The notes: generated by a model from the letters alone, not told the origin. A stretch of DNA of 7,830 nt from Pseudomonadota bacterium (GCA_023442085.1 JAEZMT010000250.1:1-7830); one strand, 5' to 3'; shown: positions 1 to 5,210, counted from the stretch's first letter. A program made the numbers and translations.

Positions 1-106
1 GGATGCGCTGACCAAGCTCGGTCAGGGCCGCAAGCGTGTTCTGGGACGTGGTGGACTTGCCGATGCCACCCTTGCCGTAAAACGCGATCTGTCGCAGCGA
101 AGCCAT
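1..106 (-). CDS. nifH: Nitrogenase iron protein NifH, N-terminal fragment (runs off the left edge)
   Basis: Only the first 35 codons are in the window, read leftwards from the ATG at 106. The translation starts MASLRQIAFYGKGGIGKSTT and continues SQNTLAALTELGQRI. This is the highly conserved NifH N-terminus, with the P-loop GKGGIGKST at residues 11-19 that binds MgATP. NifH (dinitrogenase reductase) is a homodimeric [4Fe-4S] protein that passes electrons to the MoFe protein and also takes part in FeMo-cofactor maturation. A clear ribosome site (AAGGAG on the minus strand, bases 118-113) lies 6 nt before the ATG and fixes the start. A consensus sigma54 promoter with NifA sites lies upstream, giving a leader of about 160 nt. 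No frameshift is visible in the part present. The vanadium- or iron-only Fe proteins (VnfH/AnfH) share this N-terminus, but the nif neighbours favour NifH. Confidence 0.96.
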   Translation of the reverse strand, partial: MASLRQIAFYGKGGIGKSTTSQNTLAALTELGQRI

Positions 107-278
107 CTTGCTCTCCTTCGAACCTACTTTGGAAGACCACCGCGCGAATTGGCGCGAGGCCGTTTCTCTCGTCAGCAATATCGATCGGAAACGCCCCGCG
201 GGTTACGGGAAGGAGCGCATCGCTGGCGGCCGGCCTAGGCGTGCACTCAGCCCTCACTCGCTGTTGCGCCATGGGAGG

Positions 279-294
279 AGCAACCAGCGTGCCA
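279..294 (-). promoter_or_regulatory. Sigma54 (-24/-12) promoter of nifH
   Basis: Read on the minus strand the site is TGGCACGCTGGTTGCT. It matches the sigma54 consensus TGGCAC-N5-TTGCW at every defined position, with the GG and GC dinucleotides correctly spaced. Taking the C of the GC as -12 (base 280), transcription should begin near base 268. That gives nifH a leader of about 160 nt. Sigma54 promoters need an enhancer-binding activator, and two NifA-type sites lie upstream, centred near -113 and -142 from this start. Confidence 0.93.
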
Positions 295-318
295 CTCGCC
301 ACGACACGGCGCAGGGCT

Positions 319-332
319 TTGATCTCAATCAA
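319..332. promoter_or_regulatory. FNR/FixK-type box (TTGAT-N4-ATCAA)
   Basis: The sequence TTGATCTCAATCAA is a perfect match to the FNR/Anr/FixK consensus TTGAT-N4-ATCAA. The palindrome extends one more base each side, TTTGAT/ATCAAA at 318-333. It lies between the nifH -24 element and the NifA sites, centred about 58 bp upstream of the predicted nifH start. This is the position where an IHF bend site usually sits in nif promoters. ATCAA is also the core of the IHF consensus WATCAA-N4-TTR, but neither orientation completes that consensus. I see no good sigma70 -10 element at the usual -41.5 spacing in either direction. Its role is therefore open: FixK/FNR binding, an IHF-like bend, or chance. 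Confidence 0.55.
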
Positions 333-373
333 ATTCCGGCCGTGATCGGCCTCTGACTTGGCCTTTTGGATGC

Positions 374-389
374 TGTGTCGAACCCGACA
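374..389. promoter_or_regulatory. NifA upstream activator site 1 (TGT-N10-ACA)
   Basis: TGTGTCGAACCCGACA is an exact TGT-N10-ACA, the NifA enhancer consensus. It is centred about 113 bp upstream of the predicted nifH start and about 115 bp upstream of the predicted rightward start near base 497. It can therefore serve both divergent promoters. Its centre is 29 bp from the second site. Confidence 0.8.
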
Positions 390-402
390 GGCGAAGGGCG
401 AG

Positions 403-418
403 TGTCGGGATTGGGACA
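403..418. promoter_or_regulatory. NifA upstream activator site 2 (TGT-N10-ACA)
   Basis: TGTCGGGATTGGGACA is an exact TGT-N10-ACA. It is centred about 142 bp upstream of the nifH start and about 87 bp upstream of the predicted rightward start. The TGTCG opening is shared with the two sites found before nifV, which strengthens the view that all four bind the same activator. Confidence 0.8.
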
Positions 419-470
419 CTTCCTGCGCGCCTTACGTCGTCAATGCCGCGGAATACGAACGTTGCCGGCG

Positions 471-486
471 AGGAACGGAACTTGCT
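471..486 (+). promoter_or_regulatory. Sigma54-like promoter of the rightward operon
   Basis: AGGAACGGAACTTGCT keeps the essential GG and GC dinucleotides at the correct spacing and a perfect TTGCT -12 box. It departs from TGGCAC at two of the six -24 positions (first T to A, and C to A). Transcription would begin near base 497, giving a 61-nt leader before the ATG at 558. The two NifA sites lie at about -87 and -115, the normal enhancer distance. Its weaker -24 element suggests lower output than the nifH promoter facing the other way. Confidence 0.6.
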
Positions 487-557
487 TGAGGCTCAAATAC
501 CCGCGCGCGGGCGGCCCCGAGTGGCATGACAAACGGAAGTAATGAGCGAGGCGACAG

Positions 558-992
558 ATGCAGATCGGCGTTGAGACGTCCAAGGCGGTGGACCAGCGGC
601 GTGTCTTCGTGGTGGACGAGGACGAGATCACCCGCGCGGCGCTCCAGTTCATGCTGCACGACGAGATCGAGACCCACGAGCTCGCCACTCCCGAAGAAGC
701 CTATGAGAAGGGGCAGGGCTGGCTGGTGCCGCACGTGATCCTGCTTGGCGTCGGGCTGCTGAAGGCGCGTGGCGACGCCTTGATCGGCGAGATGAAGGCG
801 AAGTTTCCCGGCGTCCGCATCCTCATCGTCACCGACAAGTCGGAAGAAGCGGTGGCGGTGAGCGGGCTCAAGGCTGGCGCCCATGGCGCGGTGGTGAAGC
901 CGCTGACGCTGGAGAGCGTGCGCAAGAAGGTGGATACGGTGCTCGGCCGCGACGGCGGCGCGCAGCTCGTCCAGCTCTCCGTGCTGAAGTAG
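558..992 (+). CDS. Receiver-like protein lacking the phospho-acceptor Asp (pseudo-receiver)
   Basis: This 144-aa protein has the layout of a single response-regulator receiver domain (about residues 15-130) with no DNA-binding or output domain. It has a beta1 strand VFVV followed by the acidic cluster D20-E21-D22, a switch threonine T92 in ILIVTDKS, and the conserved lysine in VVKPL (K114-P115). At the end of beta3, where receivers carry the phosphorylated Asp (LLD), this one reads VILLGVGLL, with Gly at position 64. Classical phosphotransfer is therefore unlikely, and the domain may work as a constitutive or ligand-responsive protein-protein adaptor. The start is supported by GAGG 6 nt before the ATG. 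It is the first gene of a tight operon, 6 nt before the ArsC-like gene, and probably under NifA control. Its partner is unknown. I am confident that it is a gene and of its fold, not of its role. Confidence 0.85.
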   Translation: MQIGVETSKAVDQRRVFVVDEDEITRAALQFMLHDEIETHELATPEEAYEKGQGWLVPHVILLGVGLLKARGDALIGEMKAKFPGVRILIVTDKSEEAVAVSGLKAGAHGAVVKPLTLESVRKKVDTVLGRDGGAQLVQLSVLK

Positions 993-998
993 GCGGAC

Positions 999-1436
999 GT
1001 GGCCCACGTCACCTTCTGGGAGAAGCCGGGCTGCGGCACCAATGCCCGGCAGAAGCTCGCCCTCGCCAATGCCGGCCACACGCTGGATGTCCGCAGCCTC
1101 CTGGCCGAGCCGTGGACGGCCGAGCGCCTGAAGTCCTTCTTCGGTGCGACGCCGGTCGCCACCTGGTTCAACCCGGCGGCGCCGAAGGTGAAGTCGGGCG
1201 AGGTGAAGCCCGAGGCGGTGGAGGCGGAGGCCGCCATCGCTCTGATGCTGGCGGAGCCGCTGCTCATCCGCCGGCCCCTGGTGGAGGTGGAGGGCGCGCG
1301 CTGCGCCGGCTTCGACCGCGAGCCGGTCACCTCTCTGCTGGGGCCCGCCCTGCCGGGCGCACGCGCGCTCGAGGGTTGCTCTCATCCCGGCGAGGCCCAT
1401 CCCTGCCCGGACCCCGGCGAACGGAAGGCGTCCTGA
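999..1436 (+). CDS. nifO: ArsC-like nitrogenase-associated protein (NifO type)
   Basis: This 145-aa protein begins at a GTG codon just 6 nt after the preceding stop, with a weak AGGCGG ribosome site. It has the thioredoxin-like ArsC/Spx fold: beta1 VTFWEKPGCGTN places a single cysteine at residue 12, followed by a long helix (ARQKLALANAG) and the segment RSLLAEPWTAERL. ArsC-family proteins of this nitrogenase-associated type occur in diazotrophs. The Azotobacter vinelandii member NifO has been linked to molybdenum allocation between nitrogenase and nitrate reductase. Further cysteines lie at 102, 127 and 136. The C-terminal tail contains C127-x-H129-x4-H134-x-C136, which looks like a possible metal-binding group. 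Arsenate reductase activity is unlikely given the nif context, but sequence alone does not exclude it. The family assignment is firm; the symbol is by analogy. Confidence 0.85.
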   Translation: MAHVTFWEKPGCGTNARQKLALANAGHTLDVRSLLAEPWTAERLKSFFGATPVATWFNPAAPKVKSGEVKPEAVEAEAAIALMLAEPLLIRRPLVEVEGARCAGFDREPVTSLLGPALPGARALEGCSHPGEAHPCPDPGERKAS

Positions 1437-1439
1437 ACC

Positions 1440-3104
1440 ATGAATGCGTTGCTGCCCCCGTTGCGTCCCTTCGAGGGGGCGCTGGCCTACCACGCCCGCA
1501 CGAAGCACAGCCTGAAGGCCTATGCCGCCGGCCCCGAGACGCTGGACTGGGACACGCAGCCCAATCCGTTCCGCACATATGAGGGCGCGCCGCGCACCGT
1601 TTTGCCGCTTGCCGCCGAGGCGCTCGATGTGCCCTTTTCCGAGATGGTGGAGGGAATGGTGGCGTCCGCGCCGGTGGACCTCGCCGGCGTCGCCCTGCTG
1701 CTCGAACTCTCCTTCGGCCTCGCCGCCTGGAAGCAACTCGGCCCCGACCGCTGGGCACTGCGCTGCAATCCCTCCAGCGGCAATCTGCACCCCACCGAGG
1801 CCTATGTGATCGCCGGACACATCGCAGGCCTCGCCGATGGCGTGCATCATTACGTTAGCCGCGACCATGTGCTGGAGCAGCGCTTCGCGCCGCCGGGGCC
1901 GGATGTGGTCGCGGTGGCGAGCGCGTCGGGCTTCGCCATCGAGAACCGCTTCGGCCCGGCCGGCGGCGCGCCGTCGCTGTTTCTGGCGCTGTCGTCCATC
2001 CATTGGCGCGAGGCATGGAAATATGGCGAGCGGGCCTTCCGCTATTGCCAGCTCGACCTCGGCCATGCCCTGGCCGCCGTGCGCTATGCCGCCGCCTGCC
2101 TCGGCTGGACAGCGCGTCTCGTCGAGACTGCGACAAGCGCTGACATCGCCCACCGCATCGGCCTCGACCGGGACGGCGATTTCGCCGGGGCGGAGCGTGA
2201 GGATCCCGACATGCTGATCGCGCTGGCTCCGGCCGGCGGTGATCTGCCCGTCCTTCCGCCGGTCCCGTTCGGCGGGCGCTGGATGGGGAAGGCCAATGTG
2301 CTCGACCGGCATCCGCTCTATCGCTGGCCAGTGATCGATCAGATGAGCCTTGCGACCCATCGCGAGCGCGCCGCTGCCGATGCGCCTGAACCGGCTTCGG
2401 TCCTCCCGACGCGCGATGTCGCAAACGACGCGCGGGCGGCCTCCGTCATCCTCGGCCGGCGCAGCGCGCAGCGCTTCACCGCCAAGGGCAGCATGATGCC
2501 CAAGGAGGTGTTCCTCGGCCTCCTCGATGCGCTGCTGCCGCGCGCGTCGGCGCCGTTCGATGGATGGGATTTCGCGGCACGCGTCCACCCGCTGCTGTTC
2601 GTGCATCGCGTGGACGGGCTCGCCCCCGGCCTTTATGCCCTGCCTCGCCGGGATGGCGTTGTCGCGAGTCTCAAGGCCGCGCTGCGCTCCGACTTCACAT
2701 GGGAAAAGCCGGAGGGCCTGCCTGCGCATCTGCCCCTCTACCGGCTGGTGGAAACCGACTGCCGTGGCATCGCCCGCACCGTGAGCTGCCATCAGGCCAT
2801 CGCCAGCGACAGTTCCTTCGCCCTCGCCATGCTGGCGGAATTCGAGCCACTGGTGACGGCGGACCCATGGCGCTACCGCCAGCTCCATTGGGAGGCGGGC
2901 ATGATCGGCCAGTCGCTCTATCTGGAAGCGGAGGCGGCGGGCTTCCGGGGCACCGGCATCGGCTGCTTCTTCGATGACGACCTGCACCAGTTGCTGGGGC
3001 TCGAGGGCGCGGCCTTCCAGTCCATCTACCACTTCACCGTCGGCCGCGCCGCCGTCGACGACCGCATCACCACCGAGCCGGCCTATCCCGGCCGGGTCGC
3101 CTGA
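1440..3104 (+). CDS. SagB-type dehydrogenase / tandem nitroreductase-family flavoprotein
   Basis: This 554-aa protein starts 3 nt after the preceding stop. Its opening (AYHARTKHSLKAYA, residues 16-29) is typical of SagB/ThcOx-type proteins. Two nitroreductase-like halves follow. The first carries CNPSSGNLHPTEAYV (from residue 109), the family's SGNLHP(T)E motif. The second starts at LGRRSAQRF (from residue 338), the usual FMN-phosphate-binding Arg-Arg-Ser segment, and ends with the WEAGMIGQSLYLEAEAAGF helix and a TVGRA strand. SagB proteins are FMN-dependent and known for oxidising azolines in ribosomal peptide maturation. This window has no precursor peptide or YcaO cyclodehydratase, so that role is not supported. 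I see no signal peptide or membrane segment, so it should be cytoplasmic. Membership in a nif-type operon suggests a redox task during nitrogen fixation, with substrate unknown. Confidence 0.85.
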   Translation: MNALLPPLRPFEGALAYHARTKHSLKAYAAGPETLDWDTQPNPFRTYEGAPRTVLPLAAEALDVPFSEMVEGMVASAPVDLAGVALLLELSFGLAAWKQLGPDRWALRCNPSSGNLHPTEAYVIAGHIAGLADGVHHYVSRDHVLEQRFAPPGPDVVAVASASGFAIENRFGPAGGAPSLFLALSSIHWREAWKYGERAFRYCQLDLGHALAAVRYAAACLGWTARLVETATSADIAHRIGLDRDGDFAGAEREDPDMLIALAPAGGDLPVLPPVPFGGRWMGKANVLDRHPLYRWPVIDQMSLATHRERAAADAPEPASVLPTRDVANDARAASVILGRRSAQRFTAKGSMMPKEVFLGLLDALLPRASAPFDGWDFAARVHPLLFVHRVDGLAPGLYALPRRDGVVASLKAALRSDFTWEKPEGLPAHLPLYRLVETDCRGIARTVSCHQAIASDSSFALAMLAEFEPLVTADPWRYRQLHWEAGMIGQSLYLEAEAAGFRGTGIGCFFDDDLHQLLGLEGAAFQSIYHFTVGRAAVDDRITTEPAYPGRVA

Positions 3105-3119
3105 GCGGAGGGGGATATC

Positions 3120-3914
3120 ATGAGACAGCGCACGCCCTTCCGCCGCATCGGCGTGGACGAGGCGGTGGCCATCGTGAGCACGGGCAAGGCCCTGCTGCTC
3201 GATGTCCGCGACGCCAATTCCTTCGCCGCCGGCCATGTGGAGGGCGCGCGGAACATGGCCTTCGGCAATCTCGGCGACATCATCGGCACGACGCCGAAGA
3301 CGCGGCCGGTGGTCATCTATTGCTATCACGGCAATGCCAGCCAGGAATACGCGCAGGCCCTGTCGGATTTCGGCTTCTCCGACGTGACGAGCGTGGATGG
3401 CGGCTATGAGGCGTGGGCCGCTTTCGCGCGCCCGGAGCCGGCAGGCATGCTCGACCCCGCGCTCTCGGCGTGGATCGCCAGCCGCGGCTTCCCGCCGGAT
3501 GGGCTCAACGCCACCGCCGACAACGGCATGACGCCGCTGATGAAGGCCTGCGCCGAAGGGCGCGCGGAGACGGTGACGGCCCTCATCGCGGCCGGTGCCG
3601 CCCTCAACATCCCCAATGCCGACGGCAACACGGCGCTGTGGATCGCGTGCGTGGGCGATCATCTCGACATCATCGACGCGCTGGTGGATGCGGGCATCCC
3701 CATCGACAGCGCCAACGACAATGGCGCGACGGCGCTGATGTATGCCGCCTCGGCCGGCAAGGCCGGGGTGGTGGAGAAGCTGCTCGCGCGCGGTGCCGAC
3801 CCGATGCCCGAGACGCTGGACGGCTTCTCGGCGCTGGACCTCGCCTCGACCGTCGAGTGCCTCACGCTGCTGCGGCGCGCGACCAGGGCGGCCAAAGAAT
3901 CGGCCCCGGCCTGA
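3120..3914 (+). CDS. Rhodanese-ankyrin fusion protein
   Basis: This 264-aa protein follows a strong GGAGGGGG ribosome site 5 nt before the ATG. Residues 8-105 form a single rhodanese domain with LLLDVRDANSFAAGHVEGA and the active-site loop C68-Y-H-G-N-A-S. The loop closely matches the CYHGNSS of the GlpE thiosulfate sulfurtransferase, so the catalytic cysteine is intact. After a linker (about 106-134) come three ankyrin repeats, about residues 135-166, 168-199 and 201-234, each with a G-x-T/S-A/P-L core. The enzyme probably carries a persulfide sulfur, and the ankyrin part would dock it to a partner. Rhodaneses are found in nif clusters elsewhere (for example the one near nifO-nifQ in Azotobacter). 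Sulfur delivery to nitrogenase cofactors or Fe-protein protection are reasonable guesses, not demonstrated here. It is the last gene of the tightly packed operon. Confidence 0.88.
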   Translation: MRQRTPFRRIGVDEAVAIVSTGKALLLDVRDANSFAAGHVEGARNMAFGNLGDIIGTTPKTRPVVIYCYHGNASQEYAQALSDFGFSDVTSVDGGYEAWAAFARPEPAGMLDPALSAWIASRGFPPDGLNATADNGMTPLMKACAEGRAETVTALIAAGAALNIPNADGNTALWIACVGDHLDIIDALVDAGIPIDSANDNGATALMYAASAGKAGVVEKLLARGADPMPETLDGFSALDLASTVECLTLLRRATRAAKESAPA

Positions 3915-4006
3915 GCCGATTGTCGCGTCGCGCTTTGTCCTGTGGACCGGGGTGCCGACGCGCGCTAAGCCTCCTGCTATATCGAAATTGACGCAGGACG
4001 CGGCGC

Positions 4007-4849
4007 ATGACCTACCGCTGGTGGACACAGGCGACGGTGGACGCCCTCCTTGCGGAGGACGCGCCCTATGGCGACCTCACCACCGAGAGCCTCGGCCTCA
4101 CGGGGCGCGACGCGCGCCTCTCCATGGCGGTGCGCGCCGACACGACCCTGTGCGGGGTGGAACTCGCGCGCGAGTTGTTCCTCACGGCCGGCGCCAAGGC
4201 CGACCTGCTGGCGGCCAGCGGCGCGCGGGTGCCGAAGGGCGACACCTTCCTCCTCGCCGAAGGGGCGGCCGGCCCCATCTTCCGCGCCTGGAAGGTGGCG
4301 CAGACGCTGGTGGAATATCTCTCCGGCATCGCCACCCTGACCGCCGACATCGTGGCCGCCGCGCGGGCGGTGTCGCCCGAGGTGGCGGTGGTGACCACGC
4401 GCAAGACCCTGCACGGCGCCAAGGCGCAGATGATCGCCGCCATCCGCGCCGGCGGGGCCTTTCCGCACCGGCTCGGCCTGTCGGAAACCCTCCTGCTGTT
4501 TCCCGAACACGCCGCCTTCCTCGCCGATCCAGCCGAGGGCATCGCGCTGCTGCGCCGGCAGGCGCCGGAGAAGACCGTGGTGGTGGAGGTGAAGACGCTG
4601 GAGGAGGCCGAGGCCGTGCTCGCCGCGCGGCCCGATGTGCTCCAGTGCGAGAAGATGACGCCGGACGAGATCCGGCAGGTCGTCGCCGTCACCGCCGCGC
4701 GTGCGCCCGGGACCAAGGTGGCGGCGGCGGGCGGCGTCAACCTCTCCAACGCCGCCGCCTATGCCGCGGCCGGCGCCCATGTGCTGGTGACCTCGGCGCC
4801 CTATTGGGCCAAGCCCGCCGACGTGAAGGTGGTGATCGGCCCGGCCTGA
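4007..4849 (+). CDS. modD: ModD, quinolinate phosphoribosyltransferase-like protein
   Basis: This 280-aa protein has the full quinolinate phosphoribosyltransferase fold. The N-terminal EDAPYGDLTTE segment (residues 17-27) is followed by the TTRKT motif at 130-134, then GGAFPHRLGLSETLLLFPEH, the VVVEVKTLEEAEAVLA strand-helix and a C-terminal AAAGGVNLSN loop. Compared with NadC (TRKTTPGxR, HRxxLxDxxLIKxNH), several substrate-loop residues differ (TRKTLHGAK; LFPEH in place of IKxNH). These differences are characteristic of ModD rather than an NAD-biosynthetic enzyme. modD is found with molybdate transport genes in Rhodobacter and others. Its biochemical role is unproven, and no modABC is visible here. 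It lies 92 nt after the rhodanese-ankyrin gene, so it may be read through from that operon or have its own promoter. An AGGA sequence lies about 9 nt before the ATG. Confidence 0.88.
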   Translation: MTYRWWTQATVDALLAEDAPYGDLTTESLGLTGRDARLSMAVRADTTLCGVELARELFLTAGAKADLLAASGARVPKGDTFLLAEGAAGPIFRAWKVAQTLVEYLSGIATLTADIVAAARAVSPEVAVVTTRKTLHGAKAQMIAAIRAGGAFPHRLGLSETLLLFPEHAAFLADPAEGIALLRRQAPEKTVVVEVKTLEEAEAVLAARPDVLQCEKMTPDEIRQVVAVTAARAPGTKVAAAGGVNLSNAAAYAAAGAHVLVTSAPYWAKPADVKVVIGPA

Positions 4850-4866
4850 CGGGTTATCGCCGTCAG
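4846..4866 (+). terminator. Stem-loop overlapping the modD stop codon
   Basis: CTGACGG (4846-4852) and CCGTCAG (4860-4866) form a perfect 7-bp stem with a 7-nt loop, and the modD TGA lies in the left arm. No T-tract follows, so it is not a textbook intrinsic terminator. It could stabilise the mRNA 3' end or act with Rho. Confidence 0.35.
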
Positions 4867-4941
4867 CGTGCGTAGGAATATCTGTGCAGGCCTGTGAGGT
4901 CGTCTGCAGCCGTCAAGAAATCGCCGCGTGAAATACCGGGC

Positions 4942-4957
4942 TACGTAGTTTTACGTA
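4942..4957. promoter_or_regulatory. Paired TACGTA palindromes, possible regulator site
   Basis: TACGTAGTTTTACGTA consists of two TACGTA palindromes four bases apart. The left one extends to CTACGTAG, one base away from the FixJ-selected motif GTAMGTAG. This makes a LuxR/NarL-family response regulator such as FixJ a possible binder, but two short palindromes are weak evidence. The element lies about 50 bp before the first nifV NifA site. Confidence 0.25.
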
Positions 4958-5009
4958 TGTCCGATACCGACAATACGGTGCAGGCCGTCGCTGTCGTCTG
5001 TCGCGATCC

Positions 5010-5025
5010 TGTCGAACCTCGGACA
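5010..5025. promoter_or_regulatory. NifA upstream activator site 3 (nifV distal)
   Basis: TGTCGAACCTCGGACA is an exact TGT-N10-ACA, centred about 108 bp upstream of the predicted nifV transcription start. It closely resembles site 1 before nifH, sharing TCGAACC. Confidence 0.82.
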
Positions 5026-5036
5026 AGGGTGCCGGC

Positions 5037-5052
5037 TGTCGGCTTTGCGACA
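5037..5052. promoter_or_regulatory. NifA upstream activator site 4 (nifV proximal)
   Basis: TGTCGGCTTTGCGACA is an exact TGT-N10-ACA with the symmetry extended to TGTCG/CGACA. It is centred about 82 bp upstream of the predicted start and 27 bp from the distal site, nearly the 29-bp spacing of the pair before nifH. Confidence 0.82.
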
Positions 5053-5099
5053 GGTGTCCTCAGCGAGAAATCTCTCAGAATTAGAATGGCTTGGAGTGC

Positions 5100-5115
5100 T
5101 GGCACGCGCTTTGCG
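5100..5115 (+). promoter_or_regulatory. Sigma54 (-24/-12) promoter of nifV-cysE-nifW
   Basis: TGGCACGCGCTTTGCG matches TGGCAC-N5-TTGC exactly. With the C at 5114 as -12, transcription should begin near base 5126, leaving a leader of about 85 nt before the nifV ATG at 5211. Two NifA sites lie at the usual enhancer distance. Confidence 0.93.
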
Positions 5116-5198
5116 TGACCCATGTCGAACCGCTGCTGGCTCAGCGGACGGCGTCCGGGACCGGGCTGACGAAGGCGCGGTTCAGGGCCATGGGACGT

Positions 5199-5203
5199 GA
5201 GGA
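5199..5203 (+). promoter_or_regulatory. Ribosome binding site that decides the nifV start
   Basis: GAGGA lies 7 nt before the ATG at 5211. The in-frame ATG at 5190 has only an AGGG 3 nt away and a GAAGG 14 nt away, both badly spaced. The farther in-frame ATG at 5091 lies upstream of the promoter and cannot be in its transcript. This favours 5211. Confidence 0.65.
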
Positions 5204-5210
5204 CGACACC

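Larger units (their letters stand above)
107..557. other. Divergent control region between nifH and the rightward operon
   Basis: This 451-nt gap holds no convincing gene. A small rightward open frame beginning at 108 lacks a recognisable protein and lies antisense to the nifH leader. The region contains, from left to right: the nifH ribosome site, the nifH leader, a leftward sigma54 promoter (279-294), an FNR/FixK-type palindrome (319-332), two NifA-type sites (374-389 and 403-418) and a rightward sigma54-like promoter (471-486). The two NifA sites lie between the promoters, at distances suitable for activating both by DNA looping. I see no tRNA, insertion sequence or CRISPR-like repeat here. 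Confidence 0.8.
4850..5210. other. Control region between modD and nifV
   Basis: This 361-nt gap holds no credible gene. A 74-codon open frame from 4894 crosses both activator sites and the promoter and resembles no protein family. The region contains the modD end hairpin, a pair of TACGTA palindromes (4942-4957), two NifA-type sites (5010-5025 and 5037-5052), an A+T-richer stretch (about 5065-5090) suited to DNA bending, and the nifV sigma54 promoter (5100-5115). G+C is visibly lower here than in the flanking genes. Confidence 0.75.

Noticed and set aside
108..356. 82-codon plus-strand open frame opposite the nifH leader
   Set aside because: It has no recognisable protein, covers the nifH promoter and FNR-type box, and no rightward promoter precedes it.
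412..426. Alternative rightward sigma54-like match TGGGACACTTCCTGC
   Set aside because: Spacing of GG and GC fits, but it overlaps NifA site 2 and leaves site 1 only about 25 bp away, too close for activation by looping. The match at 471-486 has a better -12 box and correct enhancer distances.
432..4028. Very long open frame (1198 codons) on the minus strand
   Set aside because: It lies antisense to four well-supported genes and resembles no protein family; its composition is the Arg/Ala/Gly/His-rich pattern expected when GC-rich codons are read on the opposite strand. It also crosses the rightward promoter.
4958..4972. Third TGT...ACA element before nifV
   Set aside because: The spacer is 9 bases rather than 10, so it does not fit the NifA consensus.
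4894..5118. 74-codon plus-strand open frame between modD and nifV
   Set aside because: It runs through both NifA sites and the sigma54 promoter, has no good ribosome site and resembles no known protein.
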